A stretch of DNA of 64,000 nucleotides from Humisphaera borealis (GCF_015169395.1 NZ_CP063458.1:5642001-5706000); one strand, 5' to 3'. Positions 29,801 to 37,825 are shown, counted from the first letter of the stretch. Translations and numbers: made by a program. Notes: a model not told the origin generated them from the letters alone.

Positions 29801-30375
29801 GTTTCCGCGACAATCCTGTCGAACTGGCCGGAACCAAGCTCGGCGTTACGCGCATCGTGCTTTTGCTCGAACGCCCGATCGCGACGAGCGGTGCTGCAAC
29901 GCCTTCGAGCGGCGAGCTCGTGCGGATCGAGTTCGAGCAGGTCGGCGGCTGGGTCATCGCGGAGATACCGGATCGAGGCTGGATCAGCGATCTCTCACCC
30001 GAAGCGGCGCGAGTTTTCGAGCAGATGCTGGAGGGGTTCTATCGAATGTCGGCGGTGGATCTTGTCCGCGAAGAGGTCGACAAGCTGCTCCGGGATCACG
30101 CCGTCGCATGGGACATCCGACCCAAGCAGCTCGTTGTTCGGACGGCAAAGCAACCTGCCAGTGAAGCGGCGTATGAGCTGTACGAGAGCCGAATGGAGCC
30201 ACATCGCCGCAAGGACGCCGATGTGAGCGACCTGCCGGTCCTCCATCGGAAGGATCTCCTTTTCCGCGAGCAGGCAATCGAGTGGGATCGATGGGTGGCA
30301 ATTTGGGAGCAGCCGGCTTCGGCAACGCCGCCGGTCGATCGTCTGTCGGCGGGCAATACCCAGGCAGTTGCGTGA
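26806..30375 (+). CDS. Large multi-pass membrane protein, unknown family
   Basis: About 1,189 residues from ATG 26806 (MTSSVAHASPRLPLEAVLRT); an upstream extension to 26695 is open but has no support. The first 540 residues are soluble, charged and largely helical (QSRIDAVGQDVFNEARQVLT, RDSQIAAADVAASRGNDVRA). About six hydrophobic segments follow between residues 555 and 890 (LTLTIILPLAGAYLLLEAL; PLVATTLFLFLIINWP; PLVLVLIAWWIL; TFAAIFLLVNLVV; AVLGVIWFYVAYVFRFALTL; IVWGIPGIFGFLAW). A soluble C-terminal domain of about 280 residues closes the protein. The DUF3754 gene starts 17 bases after its stop, so the two are probably cotranscribed and work together. I do not recognise the family. Confidence 0.8.
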   Translation: MTSSVAHASPRLPLEAVLRTVEPDLVLTPPWLLQAVIAHELNILPAGLAVPDEQLLVIGRARLDQFIRDRDLPMPDGLEGDAVGQGDTTLILLERPEADQLDSPAAPKTLLEYWRLLARAKVEALVRRAIDDGVSTVQSRIDAVGQDVFNEARQVLTRERRLLASAEAVDVYAKFAAAFIETREFTPRLMPHVFPSIEDADRVAAIIEGDLPKELVQSLRPPGAPDPWHAPYQLLDSGRRPGVWSRVLGWFGSGRRDRTERTKDKREAKARRDSQIAAADVAASRGNDVRAAILRAQAYRGKGGLRSVPTAALPDLKRLAARLNAALGLDEATTSDWQEALRPLLAAASSGWWNAEGRLLYDLQRVCIDHEKEIYTVNVVEWVMELGRRPLYRPLPQQRLALAARRLRIAAHRLTRCRLSTVQRERLEHLLHDAFHSAEHQLRHDLTPLVDKALDDVDLRPQNTVETVGRARMTQELIDAVVHDGYLTFSGVRDAISRNSVRCHDLRTVGEWVGYDQLMKLDHRLGNALDGVYRRGEIYRYLFQKLSSILFANPVGRLLTLTIILPLAGAYLLLEALQHTVGTLLTKVFHIHTHMLPVWKTPDPIEDPTGAAAVAQNFNPATVYTNPWMFAPLVATTLFLFLIINWPAFRRAVGTATGQFFRSLGWLFFELPDRLFKLPFVQRVLRSRKLRVAFRYGFKPLVLVLIAWWILPHDATAVVQVVTFAAIFLLVNLVVNSPPGRAAEESFYHALRIGWVRFTADKIMAFFRGILRFFERMMEGINRMLYAVDEWLRFRDGGGRSSLVIKAVLGVIWFYVAYVFRFALTLLVEPQVNPIKHFPVVTVSHKLLLPLAIPGGTEPSPLGGIIVWLFGASKATADATAATIVWGIPGIFGFLAWELRENWKLYRANRPTTLQPARFGSHGESVAQLLRPGFHSGTLPKAFAKLRKAHRSADSAERIEGAEFPLPVHKHLEAIEHVDEAVRQFVDRYFLALVNRHRCFRDNPVELAGTKLGVTRIVLLLERPIATSGAATPSSGELVRIEFEQVGGWVIAEIPDRGWISDLSPEAARVFEQMLEGFYRMSAVDLVREEVDKLLRDHAVAWDIRPKQLVVRTAKQPASEAAYELYESRMEPHRRKDADVSDLPVLHRKDLLFREQAIEWDRWVAIWEQPASATPPVDRLSAGNTQAVA

Positions 30376-30391
30376 CGGGGAGATTCGAGCC

Positions 30392-31657
30392 ATGCCCACG
30401 AAAAAGGACACCGCCCAGGCAACGCCCACGAAGGTTCCGCGCGAACACTTCATTCCGATCCGCCGGGTCGACCTCCTCCAGAAGGCGTGCGATCAGATCT
30501 CAGAATCCGCCGCAAACGAGCTCCGCAAAGTCGAAGAGATGCTGGTCTCCACCCTGCACTTCGAATACCACCGCGAGTTGGAGCGATTGAAGATCGCCTA
30601 TGGCCCGTTCGATCCTGACGCCGACACGCGCAAGGTCACGGCGCTCGATGCCGAAAGAAAGGATGAACTGCTCGATGAGCTAGTCGCGCGGCTTTCCGCG
30701 CTGATGTGCCGGGCCAACTTCACCAAGCTCACGCGAGCGGACCTTGAGTCCGCGATGCAGCAGGCGAGTCACTGGGGCATCAATCTCTCGGTCGACTTCG
30801 ACCTCTTCGACCGCCTTGAGGTCTACTACCGCGGCGAACAGACACGATTGAAGCGTACGCCGCGCAGATGGTTCGGCCTGCGGAAGGGCATTAAGGTTCC
30901 GGTCGAGCTCTATACCCGCCTGGTCGTGCTGCTGCGAATCAAGACCGGCGAACTTGTGCCGGAAGACGTCGATACCAACACCGTCCACATCAAGGCGTTC
31001 AAGGACATTCCCAAGCTCGACCTGGAGATGCTCCTGCCTGGCACGCGGGTCAACATGTCGCTTTTCGACCGGATTAAGCTGGGCTTTTCGCTCAGCACCG
31101 GGATCGGAATGACGGGCTACAAAATGGCCGGGCCGCTGGTCGGGCTGATCGCGGGAGCGACGAGCACGTCGGCGATGATCGGCATCGCCACCGGCGCGGT
31201 CGGGTATAGCGTCCGTTCGTTCTACGGGTACATGCAGACCAAGCAGAAGTACATGCTGACGCTCGCCCAGAATCTGTACTTCCTCAATCTGGACAACAAC
31301 GCCGGCGTATTCTTCAGGATCCTGGATGAGGCCGAAGAGCAGGAGTGTCGCGAAACGCTGCTGAGCTACTACCTGCTCGCCCACCACGCGCCGGCCGGCG
31401 GATGGACCGTGGACGAACTCGACGCAGCGGCGGAAGCATGGCTGAAGCAGCACTTCGGGATCGACGTGGACTTCGAGGCCGATGATGCCGTCGCGAAGCT
31501 TAAGCGATTTCAACTGCTCGCCTGCAACGAATCCGACCGGCTCGTCGCTGCTTCGCCAATGGAGGCACTACGCCGGATGGACAAGGTCTGGGACGAGCAG
31601 TTCGATTACAACCAGAAGACCGAGTCGCCCTGTCCCGAGCCGACGTCGCCCCGTTGA
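30392..31657 (+). CDS. DUF3754 / TMEM143-type protein
   Basis: 421 residues from ATG 30392 (MPTKKDTAQATPTKVPREHF), which follows GGGGAGA. Segments typical of the DUF3754 family (also in eukaryotic TMEM143, a mitochondrial membrane protein): FIPIRRVDLLQKACDQI at the start, NFTKLTRADLESAMQQASHW, LEVYYRGEQTRLKRTPRRWF, then VHIKAFKDIPKLDLEMLLPG followed by RVNMSLFDRIKLGFSLSTG. One or two hydrophobic segments (MAGPLVGLIAGATSTSAMIG; ATGAVGYSVRSFYGYM) sit mid-protein. Function is unknown for the family. Pairing with the upstream 1,189-residue membrane protein suggests a complex. Confidence 0.85.
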   Translation: MPTKKDTAQATPTKVPREHFIPIRRVDLLQKACDQISESAANELRKVEEMLVSTLHFEYHRELERLKIAYGPFDPDADTRKVTALDAERKDELLDELVARLSALMCRANFTKLTRADLESAMQQASHWGINLSVDFDLFDRLEVYYRGEQTRLKRTPRRWFGLRKGIKVPVELYTRLVVLLRIKTGELVPEDVDTNTVHIKAFKDIPKLDLEMLLPGTRVNMSLFDRIKLGFSLSTGIGMTGYKMAGPLVGLIAGATSTSAMIGIATGAVGYSVRSFYGYMQTKQKYMLTLAQNLYFLNLDNNAGVFFRILDEAEEQECRETLLSYYLLAHHAPAGGWTVDELDAAAEAWLKQHFGIDVDFEADDAVAKLKRFQLLACNESDRLVAASPMEALRRMDKVWDEQFDYNQKTESPCPEPTSPR

Positions 31658-31672
31658 CGATCATCAAAGACA

Positions 31673-31706
31673 ACGGCCACGCCACGAGACGTCGTGGCGT
31701 GGCCGT
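31673..31706. terminator. Hairpin between convergent genes
   Basis: A 15-base stem (ACGGCCACGCCACGA and complement) with a 3- to 4-base loop sits between the stops of the DUF3754 gene (31657) and the lipoprotein gene (31731). On the minus strand TTGTCTTTG follows. It could serve both genes. Confidence 0.7.
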
Positions 31707-31730
31707 ATAGCATTGCTGCGCGATTCCGGT

Positions 31731-32273
31731 TTACTCGGTCACGCCCGGGATCTTGATCGCGCCGGCCTTCTTGGCCTGCTCCAGCGTCGCCTTGAGCGTA
31801 TCGACTTTGCTTTGCCACTCCGGGGAGAGCTGGCCTTTGATCTTGTCGAGGTTCGCGACGGCCGAATCCGCCGCGCTGAAATCCTTCTTCTTGATGGCTT
31901 CCATCGCCTGGTCGTAGTACTTGGTGGCTTCCTCCTGGACCTTGGCCATCAGGCCCTTGTCGGCAGTCCCTTCGGTGGTCCCCTTTACGGCGTCCTTGAT
32001 ATCGCCGCCGACTTTCTCTGCGCCTTCCTTGGTCTTATCCAGGGCCTTCTCGGTTCCTTCCTTGACCTTCTCGGCACCTTCCTTGGCCTTGTCGCCGAGC
32101 GCTGCCGCACCTTCCTTGGCCTTCTCGGCGGCCTTGGCGGCGTCGTCCTTCAGCTTGTCAGCCATCGAAGGCTGGTTGGTTGCCGCAGTGGTCGGGCTGA
32201 CCTTGGGTTCTTCCTTGCAACCGACGAACGAGCCTGCAGCAAGGGCAACGGCAGTGACGAGCACGAATCGCAT
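31731..32273 (-). CDS. LEA-like repeat lipoprotein
   Basis: 180 residues. Lipoprotein signal peptide with lipobox ending at Cys19 (AAGSFVGCKEE). Residues about 35-110 consist of Lys/Glu/Ala-rich 11-residue repeats (EKAKEGAAALGDKAKEGAEK...) like group 3 LEA proteins, which are disordered when hydrated and helical when dry and protect membranes or proteins under desiccation. The C-terminal third (ATKYYDQAMEAIKKKDFSAA) looks like a short helical-hairpin domain. It probably sits in the outer membrane facing the periplasm. Upstream on the minus strand, AAGGAGATCG precedes the ATG. Confidence 0.8.
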   Translation of the reverse strand: MRFVLVTAVALAAGSFVGCKEEPKVSPTTAATNQPSMADKLKDDAAKAAEKAKEGAAALGDKAKEGAEKVKEGTEKALDKTKEGAEKVGGDIKDAVKGTTEGTADKGLMAKVQEEATKYYDQAMEAIKKKDFSAADSAVANLDKIKGQLSPEWQSKVDTLKATLEQAKKAGAIKIPGVTE

Positions 32274-32416
32274 GAGCGATCTCCTTCCAAAGAGTTGATG
32301 GGTATCCCTGAACCGCTACGAGTGTAGAACTGTCAGGCAGTTGCGGTCAATGGTGGTCAACCGCTTTACCGCCCAAGCAATCCCCGCGCCACTTGTTGCG
32401 TGGCGTTTTCGTCAAC

Positions 32417-32932
32417 TCAGGGAACTTTTCGGATCACCGCGCAATCTCGAAGGACGACATCGGTCGTCAAGCCCTCGCAACGCCCCCGAATGGTGACGGT
32501 CTCGCCTCTCTCCAGGTCGGCCAACTGGAAATAGTTCGCCTCCTTCAAGACGCACCGGACCCCGGCAAAACGCTGGACTCCGCCCTCGAGCGCGATTGCC
32601 CGCGTGCCGTCGAGATTTCCGTCCAGTTTCGCGCTGATCGAGCCCGTTACGTCGACGACTTTGCCGTTGTACTTTGCCTCGGCCTCTTCCTGCTTGTCTT
32701 TGAAGAGATTGATGAGTGCGGTTGCGTCGGCTTCGATCGCAGGCCCGTCAAGAACGACAGCGACTGGCTTGGCGGGCTCTGACGGCTGCGTTGCGACGGG
32801 CGCGGGCTTGTTCAGCATCATCATCCAGATGACGCCCGCGCCGGCGATGACCAGCACGCCAATTGCCACCCCGATCAACAACGCGGACGACTTCGGGCGA
32901 CCGCCGGGCGCAGGCAGGTGCGTTTGCGACAT
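32417..32932 (-). CDS. Membrane-anchored OB-fold (tRNA_anti-like) protein
   Basis: 171 residues. Two ATGs lie 6 bases apart; the downstream one at 32932 (MSQTHLPAPGG) has AGGAGG at 7 bases, while the upstream one would be too close. One N-terminal transmembrane helix (LLIGVAIGVLVIAGAGVIWM) is followed by a Pro/Ala linker. The C-terminal domain (ALINLFKDKQEEAEAKYNGK, VVDVTGSISAKLDG, GETVTIRGRCEG, DVVLRDCAVIR) matches the tRNA_anti-like OB fold (PF12869), found in many secreted or membrane bacterial proteins without known ligands. Confidence 0.8.
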   Translation of the reverse strand: MSQTHLPAPGGRPKSSALLIGVAIGVLVIAGAGVIWMMMLNKPAPVATQPSEPAKPVAVVLDGPAIEADATALINLFKDKQEEAEAKYNGKVVDVTGSISAKLDGNLDGTRAIALEGGVQRFAGVRCVLKEANYFQLADLERGETVTIRGRCEGLTTDVVLRDCAVIRKVP

Positions 32933-33075
32933 GTTCATTCCTCCTTCACGTTCAAAATTGAATGGCCTGATGCGTCATTCTGCGTCAAGGCGATTTTGGT
33001 GCAAGAGAACAGCTGCCGGCAGTTTGCGTCCGTCCCGCCAGTCCGCTAGGTTCGACGACAAAAGGAGATCCAGCC

Positions 33076-33597
33076 ATGAAGCAGTGGATTGTAACGGCGG
33101 TCGGGCCCGATCGTCCGGGCCTGGTGGGAGAACTGACGGGACATCTGCACGCGGGAAAGGCCAACCTGCTGGATTCGCGAATGGTCAACCTCAGGGGCCA
33201 GTTCGCAATCGTGCTCTTGTTGGAAGCCGCCGAAACCGACGGAGCGGCTCTCGCAGACAGCCTCCCCCAATCTGCAGAGTCGATGGGGCTCAAGCTTTTC
33301 ATCGCTCCCCAGTACGGGCAGGCGAGGACGGCCGGCGGCGTGCCGTATCGGCTCAAGACTTACTCGTCGGACCAACCCGGCATCGTTCATCGCGTGACCG
33401 ACCTGCTGCGGTCGCACGGCGTGAACATCGAGGACCTCTCGACCCGCCAGGAATCCGCCGCCTTCGCCGGCACGCCTCTGTTCACGATGGACTTGCTGAT
33501 CACGCTCCCCGCCGGCGTTCCCGTTCGCAAGATCCGGGCGGATCTGGAGGCGCTCTGCGATCAGATCAACTGTGATGTGGACCTGGAACCGGCATAG
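33076..33597 (+). CDS. Double-ACT-domain protein, GcvR-like
   Basis: 173 residues with AAAAGGAG upstream of the ATG. Two ACT domains: residues about 4-75 (WIVTAVGPDRPGLVGELTGH) and about 92-168 (YRLKTYSSDQPGIVHRVTDL, NIEDLSTRQES). The tandem arrangement and GPDRPGLV start are those of GcvR, the glycine-cleavage repressor partner, and of related amino-acid-sensing regulators. A gcv gene cluster is not visible here, so the exact role is open. The hairpin repeats begin 12 bases after its stop. Confidence 0.85.
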   Translation: MKQWIVTAVGPDRPGLVGELTGHLHAGKANLLDSRMVNLRGQFAIVLLLEAAETDGAALADSLPQSAESMGLKLFIAPQYGQARTAGGVPYRLKTYSSDQPGIVHRVTDLLRSHGVNIEDLSTRQESAAFAGTPLFTMDLLITLPAGVPVRKIRADLEALCDQINCDVDLEPA

Positions 33598-33608
33598 CCA
33601 AAGAAAAG

Positions 33609-33756
33609 TAGGGTCCGCCTTGGCGGTCGCGGCAGGGTCCCCTTGCCAGGCGCGACAGGATCGACGTGCCGGATGCAGTAGGGTCCGCCTTGGCGGACGC
33701 GGGGCCTCGACAGAAGCAGTCGTTCGGTATCTCCGCGTCCGCCAAGGCGGACCCTA
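33609..33756. repeat. REP-like cluster, GGGTCCGCCTTGGCGGACGC family
   Basis: Three related units lie between convergent genes. A 24-base perfect inverted pair (33679-33702 and 33733-33756), each itself palindromic around CCGCCTTGGCGG, encloses 30 bases. An additional slightly altered direct copy is at 33609-33632, and a degenerate one follows at 33633-33656. The right arm's end supplies the TAG stop of the sulfotransferase gene. A second copy of the family lies at 34683-34754. Confidence 0.85.
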
Positions 33757-34653
33757 CACGTGCGATCCCTGGGAGAGCCAACGTGCACATTCCGCCCCCA
33801 GTTCTTCAACCGCCTTCGCTTCATACTTGCGCGACTCAGCCTCGGGTAACACGTCCGCCCACCGGCGGTTTTCGCCCTTATTGATAAACACCTCTGCACC
33901 GGCATCCCAGAACGCACCGCCCAGTGGAACGCTCTTGGTCGCGTTCTGCTTCATCCAGTTGAACGAACAGTATTCACGGATTTCGGGAAAACGGTCTTCG
34001 TTGACGGGAATGTTCAGGAAGGCGGCGATCTTCCGCATCTGCCCGGCCATGTCGCGTTTCAGATCGGAAAAGTGAACGAGCAGCACATTCGGAAGTTCGC
34101 GGATCTCCCACCACGTTCTGATGTTCTCCCAGAACGGCCAGAACGGGTGCCCGTCCTTCGCCATCCAGTCGCGCCAGTACTGAACGATATCCGCCGGCGG
34201 TCGCTCGATCGGCGGGCCGACGCGGCCGGGAGTCAGGTTCAGCGCGTCGTACCACATCTGGTTGGCGTTGGCGTGGTGGTTGTACATGCTCCAGACGACG
34301 TCGCGCCCGTCACGGCCGATGTAGATGTACTTGGCCTTCGGCGAGAAGACCAGCGCGTCGACCGGCAGGTGCGTCTTGAGGAAACGCCGATGCGTCTGCG
34401 CCTCGATCATCGGCAGTTTTACTTCCTTCGGCGGGACGCGAAGGTCCACCCACGGCGACATGTCCGCGACGGCCAGCTCGGGATCAGGGCCGAGCAGCAT
34501 CTGGGCGATGATCTGCTGCATCCAGGTCGTGCCGCTCTTGGCATACGTGCCGATGACGATGTCGTCGTTGCGAAACTTCAGGTCGTTCCAGATCGTGGAA
34601 TCGAAATGGTGGTTGTGGAGCTCGCGGGACTTCCGCGGAAGGGCGGCGGGCAT
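33754..34653 (-). CDS. Sulfotransferase, PAPS-dependent
   Basis: 299 residues. The PAPS 5'-phosphosulfate loop is YAKSGTTWMQQI (residues 37-48), with the likely catalytic His95 in FLKTHLP and the 3'-phosphate-binding stretch GRDGRDVVWSMYNH near 113-126. The C-terminal KGENRRWADVL corresponds to the KGxxGxW motif of cytosolic aryl/alcohol sulfotransferases, with Gly replaced by Arg. It transfers sulfate from PAPS to a hydroxyl of an unknown acceptor. The stop codon TAG is the first three bases of a REP-like arm, so the last residues may have been set by repeat insertion. It is flanked on both sides by the same repeat family. Confidence 0.9.
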   Translation of the reverse strand: MPAALPRKSRELHNHHFDSTIWNDLKFRNDDIVIGTYAKSGTTWMQQIIAQMLLGPDPELAVADMSPWVDLRVPPKEVKLPMIEAQTHRRFLKTHLPVDALVFSPKAKYIYIGRDGRDVVWSMYNHHANANQMWYDALNLTPGRVGPPIERPPADIVQYWRDWMAKDGHPFWPFWENIRTWWEIRELPNVLLVHFSDLKRDMAGQMRKIAAFLNIPVNEDRFPEIREYCSFNWMKQNATKSVPLGGAFWDAGAEVFINKGENRRWADVLPEAESRKYEAKAVEELGAECARWLSQGSHV

Positions 34654-34682
34654 GTGAATCGCTCCGGTTGGGATGTGGGATG

Positions 34683-34754
34683 CAGGGCCCGCCTTGGCGA
34701 ACGCGCCACAGCTTCAGTCGCGTCACACCTTTGCGTCCGCCAAGGCGGACCCTA
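34683..34754. repeat. Second copy of the GGGTCCGCC repeat
   Basis: Left arm about 34683-34705 (GGGCCCGCCTTGGCGAACGC, two changes from the consensus) and right arm 34733-34754 (GCGTCCGCCAAGGCGGACCC) enclose about 27 bases, between the sulfotransferase start and the DJ-1 gene stop. Confidence 0.8.
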
Positions 34755-34771
34755 CACATCAGCGCTTTGCC

Positions 34772-35338
34772 TCAGATCGCTGCTTTTAACATCTTGATGA
34801 ACTGCTTCATCAGTTCCGTGTTGTCGTGCCAGGTTCGGCCGCTGACCATGTTGCCGTCGATCACGATCGGATCGCCCCGGTAGGTTCCGCCAAAGCTCGT
34901 GATGTCGAGCGCGCACTTGGCGACCGTCGTCGACGTGCGACCCTTCAGACAACCGGCGGCGGCGGCGATTTCAACGCCGTGACAGACGATCGCGACGGGT
35001 TTGTTCTTCTCGAAGAAGTGCCGGGTGATTCGCAGCAGGTCCTGATCGTAGCGAAGGTATTCCGGGGCGCGCCCGCCGGAGATGAACAGCCCCGCGTAAT
35101 CGGCGGGGTTCACATCGCGGAACGCGACGCTCGCCTTGACGTGGTAGGCAGGCTGTTCTCGGGTGATATCCCAGGGGATGTTTTCGCCCGGCGGAATCTC
35201 GTGCATCACGCCGTGGTACTGCCGCGCCTCGGGCCCCGCGATGATCGCCTCAAATCCGTCCTCCGGCAGGCGGTAGTAGGGATAGAGGGTGTCGAGCACT
35301 TCGGTGGCATCCCCGATGGGAATCAGTACTTTGGGCAC
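34772..35338 (-). CDS. DJ-1/PfpI-family protein
   Basis: 188 residues from GTG 35338, preceded by AAGGAG. The nucleophile elbow is AIVCHGVEIAAA with Cys119 and the following His, and the family segment LFISGGRAPEYLR is near 84-96. DJ-1/PfpI members include proteases, chaperones and glyoxalase III-type deglycases; this one resembles the general type-1 glutamine-amidotransferase-like stress proteins. Activity cannot be decided from sequence. It is separated from the downstream sulfotransferase by a repeat element. Confidence 0.88.
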   Translation of the reverse strand: MPKVLIPIGDATEVLDTLYPYYRLPEDGFEAIIAGPEARQYHGVMHEIPPGENIPWDITREQPAYHVKASVAFRDVNPADYAGLFISGGRAPEYLRYDQDLLRITRHFFEKNKPVAIVCHGVEIAAAAGCLKGRTSTTVAKCALDITSFGGTYRGDPIVIDGNMVSGRTWHDNTELMKQFIKMLKAAI

Positions 35339-35578
35339 GGTAACTCCTTGTCTTCAATATGGTTCGGGATGGCGGGCTGGCGACCAACCGTGATCCGCCA
35401 GAGAGCTTACCCTATGCCCGTTACAACCGGCAAACTTGAGCGAAGTAACAGGCGCACCACGCAATGGGCCGCCGGGCCAACGAAATCCGTTCTTCCAATA
35501 GGCATGGAGAAGCTACACTGGTGGCCCTCGCCCGGGGTCATTGATATGCCCCATCCGCGCGGTCCAACTTGAGTGAAC

Positions 35579-36403
35579 ATGATGACCCGAAGCAGACTCT
35601 CGTTCCTGTTCGTCGCCACCCTGTCGACATTCGTCGTCGCAGGCCCGGATTGCCAGGGCGCACTGGCGTTGCAGGCCGGAATCTCGAGGCCGCGCTACAC
35701 CGCGCGACTGTCGAGCAATAAGGTGGTCCGAAGGCAGCAACTGATCATCGACCCTGAAGGCATCCTCGGGGGGTCCGCCAGCGTTGCGTATGATCCGAGC
35801 TTGGTGACCCTCGTCTCCGCCATCGATCCGGGCGATTTCATGATTACGGGTGGCCTTGTTGGCATCCGCTCCGAGACAGGGGGGCTTGCGATCGACCTGA
35901 TCCCGATCGACTCCTTCCTCGGAATCACTTCCGGCACGCCGACCGGCGTTCCGTTCCGCGAGGACGGTTTCGTCCAGATTTTCTTCGATCGTCGAGACGT
36001 GCCGTCTTCGCTGGGCAGCCCATCGCCGGGTGCGGGCGGCGGGAGCGTCATTGCGAACCTGCCCGGATACATCACGGTCGCCGAGGACGGCAAGACCAGC
36101 ATCAACGACACCCACGCGCTCGTGTTCGAATACAAGCAAGGCGTGCCGGCAAGCGCCCAGGCCGCCTACACCGTTTACGCGACCCCTCCAAGGGACAAAA
36201 CTGTCCCCGACGAGATCATCCCCGAGGACGACCCGACACGCCCGATTCCGTACACACAACTGGGCAACGCAAGGGTCTCCGGTTCGCTGGTCTATGACGA
36301 TCCAAAAGCCGTTCCGCTGCCTTCGATGGCACTCGCGACAGGACTGACACTGGGGTTCGTCGCCTTTCGGCAGGCCAGGGGCGGCAAATCGGTCAGGACG
36401 TGA
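35579..36403 (+). CDS. Exported protein with PEP-CTERM-like tail
   Basis: About 274 residues; the start is at ATG 35579 or 35582. Signal peptide (SRLSFLFVATLSTFVVAG). The mature part is beta-rich with a cohesin/PEP-CTERM exported-protein texture (SASVAYDPSLVTLVSAID). The C-terminus reads VPLPSMALATGLTLGFVAFR then basic residues: a PLP version of the PEP motif, a hydrophobic helix and a positive end, as in proteins sorted by exosortase. No exosortase gene is in the window. Ligand unknown. Confidence 0.7.
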   Translation: MMTRSRLSFLFVATLSTFVVAGPDCQGALALQAGISRPRYTARLSSNKVVRRQQLIIDPEGILGGSASVAYDPSLVTLVSAIDPGDFMITGGLVGIRSETGGLAIDLIPIDSFLGITSGTPTGVPFREDGFVQIFFDRRDVPSSLGSPSPGAGGGSVIANLPGYITVAEDGKTSINDTHALVFEYKQGVPASAQAAYTVYATPPRDKTVPDEIIPEDDPTRPIPYTQLGNARVSGSLVYDDPKAVPLPSMALATGLTLGFVAFRQARGGKSVRT

Positions 36404-36637
36404 CCCCAACCGTGGCCGGCAACGGTGGTTGGCCACCATCTTGCGATATGTTGCCCGCTGCAATCGTCGTCGAAATCCACCGCCTTGGTGGACGCACCAC
36501 CATTAATGGGGTACTTGTTAAGCTGCGTTGCCCGCGCCTGCAGGCCACGCGCTGTGCCCTGTCGGGCGGCGTCGGAGGAACCGCCCGCAACTGTGTTTCC
36601 CGTCTTAAGCGCCGTCGGTGCGGTCCGGAGTGTCTGC

Positions 36638-37681
36638 GTGCATCTATCACCGTTGCGACTCGGCTGGTGGCTATCAACGGCCGTCATCGCTCTGGCGAGC
36701 CATGCCGTCGACGCGGGCACCATTCGCGACGACCGCGACCCGGCCCTCTACACGAGCCTGGCATCCGATCCCGCCTATCAATCCGTCGGCCTCCTCCAAG
36801 TCAGCGTTTTTGAAGAAGGCCAGCCCGCTGTCGGCTCGGCAACCCTCGTCGCTCCGGATTGGGTGCTTACCGCCGCCCATGTCGTTGAAGGGGGCCGCGC
36901 AATCAACTTTACCGTCGGCGGTCAGACCTACGTGGCCAACCGATGGGTGAGCCACCCCAAGTACACCGGCAACCTGATCACGGGCTACGACCTGGCGCTG
37001 GTGCAGTTGTCGCAAGCGGTCTCCGATGTGGTCCCCGCCCAGATCTACCGTAAGCGGAAGGAACGCACGTCGCTCGCCACGTTCGTCGGCTTCGGCCGCA
37101 CCGGCAACGGGCTGACGGGCGACATCACCGACGACCGGCTCAAGCGGGCAGGCACCAACATCGTCGATGGTCAGCTCAAGCGCGACAACAAGGGCTTTCT
37201 AAAAGTCATCGAGAAACTGCCGTCCACCGCGCGAACCTTCGCCGTTGATTTCGACTCCCCTTCGAATCCGCTGGAAAGCCGAATGGGATCCGAGCTTCCG
37301 ACCGACCTGGAGTACCTGATATCCCGCGGCGACAGCGGCGGGGGCGTGTTCATCGACGATCCCAACGACCTGTCCGGTCCACTACTTGCCGGCATCCATT
37401 CCTTCGGCGAAATCTTCGACGAACGCGACGACTCCGACTACGGCGATCTCACCGGACACACCCGTGTTTCCAGCTACAAAGGTTGGATCGACAAAACCAT
37501 CACGCAGGCGGGATTCCAGCGAAAGCTCAACTTCATCACCCCGACCGTGAGCACACCGTCGGCGTTCAGCGACCCGACGGCAAGGTCACTCCCGGCGACG
37601 GCGATTCCGGAGCCGGCAGCGACCTTGTCCCTTCTGGCCTCGGCGACAATACTCGCACTCCGCCGCCGGCAACGGGCGTGA
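36638..37681 (+). CDS. Exported trypsin-like serine protease with PEP-CTERM
   Basis: 347 residues from GTG 36638 (MHLSPLRLGWWLSTAVIALA), chosen because GGAG lies upstream and a signal peptide follows. The S1 catalytic triad is intact: His81 (LTAAHVV), Asp118 (GYDLALVQL), Ser233 (RGDSGGGVF). The C-terminus is AIPEPAATLSLLASATILAL followed by RRRQRA, a canonical PEP-CTERM sorting tail. It is probably anchored or processed at the cell surface. The TGA stop overlaps the left end of a hairpin repeat (37678-37776). It lies downstream of another PEP-CTERM-like gene on the same strand. Confidence 0.9.
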   Translation: MHLSPLRLGWWLSTAVIALASHAVDAGTIRDDRDPALYTSLASDPAYQSVGLLQVSVFEEGQPAVGSATLVAPDWVLTAAHVVEGGRAINFTVGGQTYVANRWVSHPKYTGNLITGYDLALVQLSQAVSDVVPAQIYRKRKERTSLATFVGFGRTGNGLTGDITDDRLKRAGTNIVDGQLKRDNKGFLKVIEKLPSTARTFAVDFDSPSNPLESRMGSELPTDLEYLISRGDSGGGVFIDDPNDLSGPLLAGIHSFGEIFDERDDSDYGDLTGHTRVSSYKGWIDKTITQAGFQRKLNFITPTVSTPSAFSDPTARSLPATAIPEPAATLSLLASATILALRRRQRA

Positions 37682-37776
37682 CCATTTTTCCGGGCGGTAT
37701 GGAACAAACGATGTTTGTGCAGCGGAAATGCAGGCTGAAAGCCCGCACCAAAATGGCCGCCCGGAAGAATGGCCAC
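37678..37776. repeat. Hairpin-armed repeat, ATTCTTCCGGGCGG family
   Basis: Arms 37678-37697 (GTGACCATTTTTCCGGGCGG) and 37757-37776 match as inverted copies at 18 of 20 bases. Between them lies a second palindrome, GCAGGCTGAAAGCCCGC. The left arm begins within the protease stop codon. Confidence 0.75.
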
Positions 37777-37825
37777 ACCCGCCGGCAACGACGCCAAACT
37801 TCCTGATTGTGTCGGATCGAGTCCG

